Source: Pseudomonas sp. GM79
GTDB lineage: Bacteria; Pseudomonadota; Gammaproteobacteria; Pseudomonadales; Pseudomonadaceae
Assembly: GCF_000282495.1 (NCBI RefSeq)
Contig: NZ_AKJE01000095.1
Location: 1-64,000, forward strand
DNA: 64,000 nt
Direction of reading: 5' to 3'
The notes beneath the pieces are model-generated. The model was not told the origin of the DNA and made no database searches. It was given only the letters and a program-made list of their open reading frames with translations. The translations under genes were made by a program, and so were the position numbers. Numbering within the stretch: the first letter of the stretch is position 1; each line of letters opens with the position of its first letter. Shown piece by piece: positions 8,460 to 16,246 of the stretch.

Positions 8460-8869
8460 AAATCCACCTTGCCACGCCCGGCCTTGATGCTGCCGCGCTT
8501 GGTCTTGGATTCGAGCCGACGCTTCTTCGAACCGAGAGTCGGTTTGGTCGGACGGCGCTTCTTCTCGACCTTGGTGGCGCTGAGGATCAACTCGGTCAGG
8601 CGCTCCAGCGCATCGGCGCGGTTCTGTTCCTGCGTGCGATATTGCTGAGCCTTGATGATCAACACGCCGTCGCTGGTGATGCGACTGTCGCGCAACGCCA
8701 GCAGCCGTTCCTTGTAGAACTCGGGCAAGGACGAGGCCGGAATGTCGAAGCGCAGGTGCACGGCGCTGGAAACCTTATTGACGTTCTGCCCACCGGCGCC
8801 TTGGGCGCGAATGGCCGTCAACTCGATCTCGGCATCCGGCAGATGCACGTTGTTGGAAATCACCAGCAT
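8456..8869 (-). CDS. arfB: Alternative ribosome-rescue factor ArfB (YaeJ)
   Basis: ArfB is a peptidyl-tRNA hydrolase that frees ribosomes stalled at the end of broken mRNAs. The 137-residue product has the catalytic GGQ motif at residues 26-28 (RAQGAGGQNVNK) and a long basic C-terminal tail (KKRRPTKPTLGSKKRRLESK...) that in this family inserts in the empty mRNA channel. The ATG at 8869 gives MLVISNNVHLPDAEIEL, the family N-terminus; the open frame upstream runs through a REPIN. Convergent with the MFS gene. Confidence 0.95.
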   Translation of the reverse strand: MLVISNNVHLPDAEIELTAIRAQGAGGQNVNKVSSAVHLRFDIPASSLPEFYKERLLALRDSRITSDGVLIIKAQQYRTQEQNRADALERLTELILSATKVEKKRRPTKPTLGSKKRRLESKTKRGSIKAGRGKVDF

Positions 8870-8975
8870 GGAAAAAGGTCCGGTATCAGGGCGTTCAGGA
8901 TACCGCGAATGATGGATTGACTGGGCCGGCCCTTTCGCGGACATGTATGGAATGTTCGCCACACAGAGGACCAAA

Positions 8976-9065
8976 TGTGGGAGCGGGCTTGCTCGCGAAA
9001 GCGGTGTGTCAGGAAATATTGATGTCGACTGATACTCCGCTTTCGCGAGCAAGCCCGCTCCCACA
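8976..9065. repeat. REPIN (family 1)
   Basis: Inverted pair of the GTGGGAGCGGGCTTGCTCGCGAA unit between arfB and the terminator of the permease gene. Confidence 0.93.
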
Positions 9066-9102
9066 AGGGGGCCGTGCAAGTCCAAAGTTTTTGCATCGCG
9101 CA

Positions 9103-9129
9103 CAAAAAACCCGGCACATGGCCGGGTTT
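9103..9129 (-). terminator. Rho-independent terminator of the permease gene
   Basis: Read on the minus strand this is an AACCCGGC/GCCGGGTT stem (8 bp, 5-base loop) followed by TTTTTT, about 20 bases past the permease stop codon. Confidence 0.85.
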
Positions 9130-9149
9130 GTTGTTTCTGCGTTTTGCGC

Positions 9150-10571
9150 TTACTTGGCAGCGGAACCTGCGGCCTGCAACGCTTGCTGGGCGCTGCGCTT
9201 GTTCTTGATGCCGTAGCAGACCCACATGAACGCGACCCATACTGGAATCGCATACACCGAGATCTGGATGCCCGGGATCAGCAGCATCACGCCAAGGATG
9301 AACACCACGAACGCCAGGCAAACATAGTTGCCGTACGGGTACCACAGGGCCTTGAACAACGGCGTCTGTCTGGTCTTGTTCATGTGCTGACGGAACTTGA
9401 AGTGCGAGAAGCTGATCATCGCCCAGTTGATTACCAGGGTGGCCACCACCAACGACATCAACAGTTCCAGCGCATGTTGCGGAACCAGATAGTTCAGCAG
9501 CACCGCGACCAGGGTCACGGCGGCCGACGCCAGGATCGAACGCACCGGCACGCCACGCTTGTCGATCTTCGACAGGGCCTTCGGCGCATCGCCCTGCTCG
9601 GCCATCCCCAGCAGCATACGGCTGTTGCAGTAGGTGCCGCTGTTGTACACCGACAGCGCCGCGGTCAGGACCACGAAGTTGAGGATGTGCGCGGCGGTGT
9701 CACTGCCAAGCATCGAGAACACTTGAACGAACGGGCTGCCGCTGTAGGCATCGCCGGACGCGTTCAGCGTCGTCAGCAGACTGTCCCAAGGCGTCAGCGA
9801 CAGCAGGACCACCAATGCACCGATGTAGAAAATCAGGATCCGGTAGATCACCTGGTTGATCGCTTTCGGGATCACGGTTTTCGGTTTGTCGGCTTCGGCG
9901 GCGGTGAAACCGAGCATTTCCAGGCCGCCGAAGGAGAACATGATGATCGCCATGGCCATCACCAGTCCGCTGACGCCGTTCGGGAAGAAGCCGCCGTGTT
10001 CCCACAGGTTGGTCACGGAGGCTTGTGGGCCGCCGTCGCCGCTGACCAGCAGGTAGCTGCCGAGCGCAATCATGCCGACGATGGCCACGACCTTGATGAT
10101 CGCAAACCAGAACTCGGCCTCACCAAAAACTTTGACGTTGGCCAGGTTGATCAGGTTGATCAACACGAAGAAACCGGCTGCCGAGACCCAGGTCGGGATG
10201 TCCGGCGCCCAGTAGTGGATGTATTTGCCGACCGCGGTCAGCTCCGACATGCCTACCAGGATGTACAGGATCCAGCAGTTCCAGCCCGACAGGAAGCCGG
10301 CAAAACCGCCCCAGTATTTGTGGGCGAAGTGGCTGAAGGAACCGGCGACTGGCTCTTCGACGATCATTTCGCCGAGTTGGCGCATGATCATGAAAGCGAT
10401 GAAGCCGCAGATGGCGTAGCCGAGGATCATCGACGGGCCAGCGGATTTGAGCACGCCGGCCGAGCCAAGGAACAACCCGGTACCGATCGCGCCACCGAGG
10501 GCGATCAGTTGAATATGGCGATTTTTCAGGCCGCGTTTCAGCTCGCCTGAATGCGAGTTTTGTCCACTCAT
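9150..10571 (-). CDS. aroP: Aromatic amino acid permease (AroP/PheP type)
   Basis: A 473-residue inner-membrane transporter of the amino acid-polyamine-organocation superfamily (AAT family), with about 12 membrane segments. The first carries the substrate-binding GGAIGTGLFLGSA (about residues 26-38), and LKRGLKNRHIQLIALGG and FTAAEADKPKTVIPKAINQV are typical AroP/PheP/CycA/LysP-family stretches. Specificity for Phe/Tyr/Trp is inferred from similarity and from lying near phhR-phhABC; another amino acid is possible. The start MSGQNSHSGELKRGL was chosen over a codon 18 bases upstream. A good terminator follows. Confidence 0.82.
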   Translation of the reverse strand: MSGQNSHSGELKRGLKNRHIQLIALGGAIGTGLFLGSAGVLKSAGPSMILGYAICGFIAFMIMRQLGEMIVEEPVAGSFSHFAHKYWGGFAGFLSGWNCWILYILVGMSELTAVGKYIHYWAPDIPTWVSAAGFFVLINLINLANVKVFGEAEFWFAIIKVVAIVGMIALGSYLLVSGDGGPQASVTNLWEHGGFFPNGVSGLVMAMAIIMFSFGGLEMLGFTAAEADKPKTVIPKAINQVIYRILIFYIGALVVLLSLTPWDSLLTTLNASGDAYSGSPFVQVFSMLGSDTAAHILNFVVLTAALSVYNSGTYCNSRMLLGMAEQGDAPKALSKIDKRGVPVRSILASAAVTLVAVLLNYLVPQHALELLMSLVVATLVINWAMISFSHFKFRQHMNKTRQTPLFKALWYPYGNYVCLAFVVFILGVMLLIPGIQISVYAIPVWVAFMWVCYGIKNKRSAQQALQAAGSAAK

Positions 10572-10862
10572 GAAAAGGGTCTCACGCAAGGTTTGATGAT
10601 GTTCAGTAGACGTTGCTGCTCGGTTGCGATTTCAAGCAGCGCCGATCAAACCCCAGCGCAGGCACCAGGAGTTCAGCGTTTTTACGACAGTCATGCGTCA
10701 CCTGTTTGTTTTTATCTGTGACGAAATCGAACCCGACACGCTCGTGACGCGGCGGAGTGAACAAGGCGGATAGCCTTGAGGTTTGCGCTGTTGCGCAGGG
10801 GGTCACAGTTAAAACGCGGCGCATTGTACACCTGTAACCCCCTGCTGCCAGACACCGCTGGA
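10572..10862. other. Non-coding gap upstream of the permease gene
   Basis: I see no convincing gene or repeat here. The overlapping short frames lack ribosome binding sites and family resemblance. It presumably holds the promoter and leader of the permease gene (minus strand), but I could not place a convincing -35/-10 pair or TyrR box. Confidence 0.5.
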
Positions 10863-11009
10863 TCAGCGCGTCGGTTGCCGGGATTGCCTGTGTCCGCCTC
10901 GAGGGTCTCGGGCGACTGCAAAAATTGAGTCAGACCTTTGCAGGTCATCGATAAGGGCAGCGGAAAAATCGCCCTTGGGGGAGAGATGGAGATGAGTCAC
11001 GGCGTACAT
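10863..11009 (-). CDS. Candidate small protein, 48 aa
   Basis: A frame starting MYAVTHLHLSPKGDFSAALI is preceded by AAGGAGG five bases before the ATG, one of the strongest ribosome binding sites in the window. It runs 48 codons to a TGA and ends in an arginine-rich tail (RDPRGGHRQSRQPTR). No family is recognised. It lies 290 bases upstream of the permease gene on the same strand, so it could be a leader peptide, a free-standing small protein or a decayed gene. The ribosome binding site is the only positive evidence. Confidence 0.35.
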   Translation of the reverse strand: MYAVTHLHLSPKGDFSAALIDDLQRSDSIFAVARDPRGGHRQSRQPTR

Positions 11010-11504
11010 TGCGCCTCCTTCTTGTTATGCACCTGCACGACAGGCATGGGGCGCATCTCACCCTTCAAACGCTGCTGAAACAAGCGCGCCAGAGCCCTTG
11101 AAGGCTACAAACTCGCCGGCTGACGGAAGGTTTTCCTTACAGACCTTTCCCTCGCGGCATTCCACGGGGTTTGAGAGCGCTTTTCGTAAGGTTTTATTGA
11201 CAAGGCGTAACGTAAATTTTCCAAATCAGATCCATAAGCCCATTGACTGTAAATTGACGATAGGAAGCTTCCTAAGTAAATACCCGACTTAGTTTTCTGT
11301 TTTTTATTAAGAAAATTGGCTTTCGAAAAATGGAATAAATAGTTCAAATGAAAATTGTTTAATTATTTTTTTGCATTCCAAAACCCTGTGAACTAGGTTT
11401 TCAGCGACTTGCCGAACTGCATCGTCCGGCACGTTGACGCGCTCTTCAACGAGTGAAAAGCACGCCGCTGTTCTTAACCAAAGAAGTCATCTAGGAGATT
11501 CACC
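11010..11504. other. Long gap with AT-rich block upstream of the peptide gene
   Basis: About 495 bases without a supported gene. From about 11180 to 11390 the composition falls well below the rest of the window in GC, with runs such as TTTTTTATTAAG and AATTATTTTTTTGC. It holds three TTGAC[AGT] hexamers (11197, 11243, 11254), the last a possible promoter, and an AAAACC...GGTTTT inverted repeat near 11381-11402. Confidence 0.6.
11254..11282 (+). promoter_or_regulatory. Candidate sigma-70 promoter for the peptide gene
   Basis: TTGACG (11254-11259), a 17-base spacer, then TAAATA (11277-11282). The spacing is ideal and the hexamers are near consensus. It would leave a leader of roughly 215 bases before the 45-aa peptide gene. 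Inferred from sequence alone, within an AT-rich block where chance matches are likelier. Confidence 0.35.
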
Positions 11505-11642
11505 ATGCAAGCACTGGACAAAGACTTGGACACTGAACTGCAACTGGACGATTGGTTTGAAGCACCGACCCACGAAGCCGCCGTCGAAATGATGCAAGCC
11601 GACGCGGTTGTTCCGTTCGGCACGGCGATGTGGCCTCTGTAA
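11505..11642 (+). CDS. 45-aa peptide, possible precursor peptide
   Basis: The frame codes for 45 residues: an acidic, helix-prone N-terminal part (MQALDKDLDTELQLDDWFEA, PTHEAAVEMMQADA) and a short hydrophobic end (VVPFGTAMWPL). TAGGAGATTCACC is a good ribosome binding site. A strong hairpin lies just after the stop, then a well-initiated M29-aminopeptidase-like gene 67 bases on. An acidic leader, a short C-terminal segment, an attenuating hairpin and an adjacent enzyme resemble ribosomally made, modified peptide loci such as pqqA, but I recognise neither the peptide nor a known class. It could also be a small structural or regulatory protein. Confidence 0.65.
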   Translation: MQALDKDLDTELQLDDWFEAPTHEAAVEMMQADAVVPFGTAMWPL

Positions 11643-11650
11643 GACATCCC

Positions 11651-11681
11651 GGCAGGCACGATCCGGCCGGTCGTGCCTGCC
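11651..11681 (+). terminator. Strong hairpin between peptide gene and M29-like gene
   Basis: GGCAGGCACGA and its exact complement TCGTGCCTGCC (11 bp) enclose a 9-base loop, starting 8 bases after the peptide stop. Only a weak T-rich stretch (ACTTTCTCGG) follows, so read-through is likely. It probably stabilises the upstream message or lowers expression of the next gene relative to the peptide. Confidence 0.6.
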
Positions 11682-11709
11682 ACTTTCTCGGTTTGTCAGG
11701 GAGGACTAC

Positions 11710-12675
11710 ATGGATAAGCAACGCGCCATCTCGCATTTCCTTTACTACCTCGAACATCACCCTGCCGTTGCCGGTATCAATCCGGCGAAGGTCTTGCTCG
11801 GCCATACCGCTGATTACGAGGCGCACACCTGCGCCATCGTCGAACAGGTTGGTAACAGCCCACGGTTCAGCTTCAGCGCGATGCGTCTGGACCTCGAACC
11901 CACCGAATTGCTGGCCCAGGCGGTTACCGACAGCGATCTGTACATTTTTTTCTACGACTCTTCCACCCTGCCCAACCCGCGTCCCGACGGCCCGGAATTT
12001 GTCCGTGCGCTGCAGGGCGTGATGGCGCAGAACTGGAAGAAGTCATTGCTGTTCAAGGATTACGGCGATTACTTCTACGACACCTTCAGTGTCACCCCGC
12101 AGCGAATTGCCGGGCTGAACAGCCACTTGATCCAGCGCATGTCCCACGCCACCACGCTGAGTTTCAAAGATGATCATGGGTCGTGGTTCGAAACACCCTT
12201 GAGCAGTATCAAGAAGTGGACCGACATCAACGGTATCGGCAACTTCGACCTGGCGCCCGGCGAGATCGCTACTCATAGCGAGGCCATTAATGGCCGGGTG
12301 AAGTTTATGGGGACTTTCCTCAGTACGATCCCATTTGCCCGCAAGTACGGCGTATTGGCGTCACCGCTGGAGTTGTGGATCGAAAACTCCACCATCAGCA
12401 AAATCGCCACCGACGTGCCGGGACTGGAACACGACTTCAATAAATACCTGGATGCCAATCCGTCCAATCGGCGAATCGAGGAACTGGGGATCGGCACCAA
12501 CGAAGGCGTGAAAGATTTGTATGCACGCAATGCCGGGTTCGAGGAGCGCCATTGCGGCTTGCACCTGGGGTTGGGCGGAGGTGCCAAGGGTAGCCATCAT
12601 TTGGACCTGATCTTCTCCAGTGGCGTGTTGGCGCTGGATGATGACCCGGTGTTTGATCGGCGGTTTGTGTTTTAA
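11710..12675 (+). CDS. M29-family aminopeptidase-like protein
   Basis: A 321-residue cytosolic protein (no signal peptide), starting after GGGAGGACTAC. Its C-terminal half has the pattern of clan M29 metallo-aminopeptidases (aminopeptidase T): APGEIATHSEAINGRVKFMG, then RRIEELGIGTNEG, then EERHCGLHLGLGGG (about residues 278-291) and SHHLDLIF with H297-x-D299, matching the glutamate, histidine and HxD metal ligands of that family. The N-terminal half (about 1-150) is not one I recognise. It follows a 45-aa peptide gene with nothing else in the unit, so a role in trimming or modifying that peptide is a reasonable inference. A REPIN follows. Confidence 0.7.
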   Translation: MDKQRAISHFLYYLEHHPAVAGINPAKVLLGHTADYEAHTCAIVEQVGNSPRFSFSAMRLDLEPTELLAQAVTDSDLYIFFYDSSTLPNPRPDGPEFVRALQGVMAQNWKKSLLFKDYGDYFYDTFSVTPQRIAGLNSHLIQRMSHATTLSFKDDHGSWFETPLSSIKKWTDINGIGNFDLAPGEIATHSEAINGRVKFMGTFLSTIPFARKYGVLASPLELWIENSTISKIATDVPGLEHDFNKYLDANPSNRRIEELGIGTNEGVKDLYARNAGFEERHCGLHLGLGGGAKGSHHLDLIFSSGVLALDDDPVFDRRFVF

Positions 12676-12705
12676 CCCAAGATTTTTCGGTGATGCAGCT
12701 GACGT

Positions 12706-12789
12706 CTTCGCGAGCAAGCCCGCTCCCACAGTGGACCGAGTTCTCACGGAAAAACGCAATCAAATGTGGGAGCGGGCTTGCTCGCGAAG
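12706..12789. repeat. REPIN, inverted orientation (family 1)
   Basis: Head-out pair of the GTGGGAGCGGGC unit (TTCGCGAGC at left, GCTCGCGAA at right) between the M29-like gene and the rluB terminator. Confidence 0.9.
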
Positions 12790-12824
12790 AGGCCCTCACA
12801 AACACCACAAAACTAAAGACAGCC

Positions 12825-12855
12825 CAAAAAAAACGCCATCCCGAGGGATGGCGTT
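12825..12855 (-). terminator. Rho-independent terminator of rluB
   Basis: Minus-strand stem AACGCCATCC/GGATGGCGTT (10 bp, 4-base loop) followed by a T8 run, 20 bases past the rluB stop. Confidence 0.9.
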
Positions 12856-12875
12856 CTTCATGGAGCGCTCACCGA

Positions 12876-14141
12876 TTACTCAGGCTTGCGACGACCGAAG
12901 CCCGGACGCTGGCCGGAACCGGCTGGTGCGCCGCGGCGTTTGCCCGATGGCGCGTCACGGTCGACCAGGACGATGCCTGGGCGTTTCTTCGGCGCCGGCT
13001 TGGCCGGGCGCTTGGTGTCGGCCGGGCGGTCTGCCACGGGCGTACCACGACCGGCAGGCGCACCGCGATCGCTGCGACCACCGGACGGCGCGCCACGGCC
13101 TTCGCCACGCTCAGTGCGACCGTTGGCCGGACGTGGCGTGCGTGGGCCGCGTTCGCCATCCTGACGTGGTGCTGGCTTGCGGGCCGGGCGTTCGCCTTCG
13201 ATCTGTGGCTCGCGGGATTCACGCGGGCTGGCGGCGGTCGAACCCGCGGCTGGACGCAGGGTACGCACGCGTTCGGTCTTGCCCACCGGACGGGACGATT
13301 TGCGCTGCATACGCTCAAGCTTGTCTTTGCTCTTGGCGTTCATTTGCGGCATCGCCACCGGGGTCAGGCCGACTTCAGCACTGAGAATGTCGACTTCGTA
13401 CTGGCTCATTTCGCGCCAGCGGCCCATCGGCAGATCGGAGTTGAGGAACACCGGACCGAAACGCACGCGCTTCAGGCGGCTGACCACCAGGCCCTGGGAT
13501 TCCCACAGACGACGGACTTCGCGGTTCCGACCTTCCATCACCACGCAGTGGTACCAGTGGTTGAAACCTTCGCCACCCGGAGCCTGTTTGATGTCGGTGA
13601 ACTTGGCCGGGCCGTCTTCGAGCACCACGCCTGCCTTCAGGCGTTCAATCATCTCGTCGTCGACTTCGCCACGTACACGTACCGCGTATTCACGGTCCAT
13701 TTCGTAGGATGGGTGCATCAGGCGGTTGGCCAATTCACCGTCGGTGGTGAACATCAGCAAACCGGTGGTGTTGATGTCCAGACGACCGATGTTGATCCAG
13801 CGACCTTCTTTGGGGCGCGGCATCTTGTCGAACACGGTCGGACGACCTTCAGGGTCGTTACGGGTGCAGATTTCACCGTCGGGTTTGTTGTACATGATCA
13901 CGCGACGTACCGACTCGGCGGCTTCTTCGCGCTTGATCACCCGGCCATCGATGGTGATGGCGTCATGCAGGTCGACGCGCTGGCCGAGGGTGGCGTCTTT
14001 GCCATTGACCTTGATGCGGCCGTGGCTGATCCAGGCTTCTACGTCACGGCGTGAGCCGACGCCGATACGGGCGAGGACTTTCTGCAGCTTTTCGCCTGCG
14101 GGGCCGATTTCCTGGTCGTCTTTCTGGTCGTTGATACTCAT
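12876..14141 (-). CDS. rluB: 23S rRNA pseudouridine synthase RluB with long basic tail
   Basis: RluB makes pseudouridine at position 2605 (E. coli numbering) of 23S rRNA. An N-terminal S4 RNA-binding domain (KVLARIGVGSRRDVEAWI) is followed by the RsuA-type synthase domain with the catalytic aspartate in NIGRLDINTTGLL (around residue 120) and EGRNREVRRLWES. E. coli RluB has about 290 residues; here 421, the extra 130-150 being a low-complexity Arg/Pro/Gly/Ala-rich C-terminus (GRTERGEGRGAPSGGR and similar). Such tails are common in Pseudomonas. It lies downstream of scpB on the same strand with a REPIN between them; a terminator follows. Confidence 0.93.
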   Translation of the reverse strand: MSINDQKDDQEIGPAGEKLQKVLARIGVGSRRDVEAWISHGRIKVNGKDATLGQRVDLHDAITIDGRVIKREEAAESVRRVIMYNKPDGEICTRNDPEGRPTVFDKMPRPKEGRWINIGRLDINTTGLLMFTTDGELANRLMHPSYEMDREYAVRVRGEVDDEMIERLKAGVVLEDGPAKFTDIKQAPGGEGFNHWYHCVVMEGRNREVRRLWESQGLVVSRLKRVRFGPVFLNSDLPMGRWREMSQYEVDILSAEVGLTPVAMPQMNAKSKDKLERMQRKSSRPVGKTERVRTLRPAAGSTAASPRESREPQIEGERPARKPAPRQDGERGPRTPRPANGRTERGEGRGAPSGGRSDRGAPAGRGTPVADRPADTKRPAKPAPKKRPGIVLVDRDAPSGKRRGAPAGSGQRPGFGRRKPE

Positions 14142-14334
14142 CTGGGCACCTCCCGGTGTGGTCTGTTCAGGCTTTTGCCTGAAGATGTGAAAGCTGGTCG
14201 TTTGACGAAGAGATCGCCAAAGGGTCGCGAATCATACGCTCATGGAGACGTTCGCGCATCAGAGACTAGCTGATGAATGAAGAGTTACCCGGATTTCCGC
14301 CGACTGGTGGCCGCCGAGTTTGAATTCGATACAG

Positions 14335-14436
14335 ATCCAATGTGGGAGCGGGCTTGCTCGCGAAGGCGTTGTGTCAGGCAACATCGATGCTGAATGTGCC
14401 GCCCCCTTCGCGAGCAAGCCTGCTCCCACATTGGAT
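14335..14436. repeat. REPIN (family 1) with extended arms
   Basis: Inverted pair whose symmetry extends past the core (ATCCAA at left, TTGGAT at right); the right unit has one substitution (GCAAGCCTGCTCCC). It separates scpB from rluB and ends 5 bases before the scpB stop codon. Confidence 0.9.
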
Positions 14437-14441
14437 TCGTG

Positions 14442-15416
14442 TCAGTCTTCGAACTGGCGGCGCTCGGCCTCGATCGCTTCTGCCAAAGCCTTGGCTTCGG
14501 CTTCTTCGTCGGTCAATTCGGGCTCGGGTTTCGGCTGTTCAAGCGCGGCGACGGCGGCCAGGAGCTTTTCGCGAGCTTCGGCAACACCAAGAATGTCGTC
14601 TTCCTGCTCTGGTTCGACTTCGGCGTCAGCCTCGACCTGAGGTTCAACTTCGGCTTCAGGCTCGGGTTGAACCGACTCCCCTTCCGTCTCGGTCACCGTC
14701 CCATCGCGCAGCAAATCGTCGAAATCGGTCTTGAGCCCCTCTTCCATGGTGTCCAGTTCCAGCAACAGAGTGTGGAAACTGGTTTCTTCCTTGGGTTCTT
14801 CCGGCTCGGCGCTGGCATCAGCCAATTCCTGCAGGCTGGCAGGCACGGGCGCGTCGTCAAAATCGAGCACCGGATCGGGTTCAAGTTCGCGCAGTTCGGC
14901 GAGTGGCGGCAGGTCGTCGAGATTCTTCAGGTTGAAGTGATCGAGAAACGCCTTGGTGGTGGCGAACATTGCCGGTTTACCGGGCACGTCGCGGTAACCG
15001 ACGATGCGGATCCACTCACGCTCCAGCAGGGTTTTCACGATGTGGCTGTTGACGGCCACGCCGCGCACGTCTTCGATCTCGCCCCGGGTGATCGGCTGGC
15101 GATAGGCGATCAGGGCCATGGTTTCGAGCATGGCGCGGGAATAGCGTTGCGGCCGCTCTTCCCACAAACGTCCGACCCACGGCGCGAACTTTTCGCGGAT
15201 CTGCAGGCGATACCCGGAGGCGACTTCCTTCAACTCGAAAGCACGGCCGTCGCAGGATTTGGCCAGAATCGTCAGCGCTTTTTTGAACACAGGGGGCTCG
15301 GGCCGCTCGCCTTCTTCGAAGAGTTCGAACAGGCGTTCAAGCGATTGCGGTTTTCCCGAGGCCAACAGAAAGGCTTCAAGCAGTGGCGCCAGCTCGCGGG
15401 GTTCAGTCAGGTTCAT
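14442..15416 (-). CDS. scpB: Segregation and condensation protein B
   Basis: ScpB is the winged-helix accessory subunit that, with ScpA and SMC, forms the bacterial condensin. The 324-residue product has two winged-helix domains in the first ~190 residues (LLASGKPQSLERLFELF; SRAMLETMALIAYRQPITRGEIEDVRG; LERE WIRIVGYRDVPGKPAMFATT). The remaining ~130 residues are a Glu/Pro-rich acidic tail. It begins 11 bases after scpA, so the two are co-translated from one message. Confidence 0.95.
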   Translation of the reverse strand: MNLTEPRELAPLLEAFLLASGKPQSLERLFELFEEGERPEPPVFKKALTILAKSCDGRAFELKEVASGYRLQIREKFAPWVGRLWEERPQRYSRAMLETMALIAYRQPITRGEIEDVRGVAVNSHIVKTLLEREWIRIVGYRDVPGKPAMFATTKAFLDHFNLKNLDDLPPLAELRELEPDPVLDFDDAPVPASLQELADASAEPEEPKEETSFHTLLLELDTMEEGLKTDFDDLLRDGTVTETEGESVQPEPEAEVEPQVEADAEVEPEQEDDILGVAEAREKLLAAVAALEQPKPEPELTDEEAEAKALAEAIEAERRQFED

Positions 15417-15427
15417 GATTCAACTCG

Positions 15428-16246
15428 TTATTCGGCTCGGGCCCGGACATGGATCGCCGCGAACGGCTCATTCTGCACCAGCTCGACCAAGGATTCCTTG
15501 ACCAGCTCGAGGATCGCCATAAAGGTCACCACCACCCCCAAGCGCCCTTCTTCAGCGGTGAACAGCTCGACAAAGGGCACAAAACCGCCGCCCTTGAGCC
15601 GTTCCAGTACATCGCTCATGCGCTCGCGGGTGGACAGCGCTTCACGGCTGACCTGGTGACTTTCGAACATGTCGCCACGGCGCAAGACCTCGGCCATGGA
15701 CATCAGCAACTCTCCCAGACTCACATCCGGCAACAGTTTGCGCGCCCGGGCTTCAGGAGCGTCGAGCTTGGGCACCACCACGTCGCGGCCGACGCGGCTC
15801 AGGCCATCGATGCCTTCGGCGGCAGCCTTGAAACGCTCGTACTCCTGCAAGCGGCGAATCAGCTCAGCGCGAGGATCGTCCTCTTCGTCTTCGATCGTTT
15901 CGGCCCGCGGCAGCAGCATCCGCGATTTGATCTCGGCCAGCATCGCAGCCATCACCAGGTACTCGGCGGCCAGCTCCAGGCGCACCGACTGCATCAACTC
16001 GACATAGCCCATGTACTGCCGGGTGATTTCTGCCACCGGGATGTCGAGGATGTTGATGTTCTGTTTGCGGATCAGGTACAGCAGCAGGTCGAGCGGACCT
16101 TCGAAGGCCTCAAGAAAGACCTCGAGCGCATCCGGCGGGATGTACAGGTCCAGCGGCATTTCCATGACCGCCTGGCCATAGACCATGGCGAAAGGCAGTT
16201 CTTGCTGGGCGCCGGCCTGGCTGTCGACGGGTTCTACTGCAGACAT
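15428..16246 (-). CDS. scpA: Segregation and condensation protein A
   Basis: ScpA is the kleisin subunit bridging the SMC heads in condensin. The 272-residue protein contains the conserved N-terminal stretch FEGPLDLLLYLIRKQNINILDIPVAEITRQY (here split: FEGPLDLLLYLIRKQ, then NINILDIPVAEI) and the C-terminal winged helix ending FMAILELVKESLVEL, which contacts SMC. The N-terminal ~30 residues before MEMPLDLYIPP are poorly conserved, so a later start is possible. The ATG directly abuts the yciO stop. Confidence 0.95.
   Translation of the reverse strand: MSAVEPVDSQAGAQQELPFAMVYGQAVMEMPLDLYIPPDALEVFLEAFEGPLDLLLYLIRKQNINILDIPVAEITRQYMGYVELMQSVRLELAAEYLVMAAMLAEIKSRMLLPRAETIEDEEDDPRAELIRRLQEYERFKAAAEGIDGLSRVGRDVVVPKLDAPEARARKLLPDVSLGELLMSMAEVLRRGDMFESHQVSREALSTRERMSDVLERLKGGGFVPFVELFTAEEGRLGVVVTFMAILELVKESLVELVQNEPFAAIHVRARAE

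Noticed and set aside
9144..10550. A 468-codon plus-strand frame opposite the permease gene
   Set aside because: Antisense shadow; its translation is Gln/His/Asp-rich with no family resemblance, while the minus-strand gene has clear membrane and APC motifs.
12690..14054. A 454-codon plus-strand frame across rluB
   Set aside because: It runs through a REPIN, a terminator and the rluB coding region in the wrong direction; rluB itself is certain.
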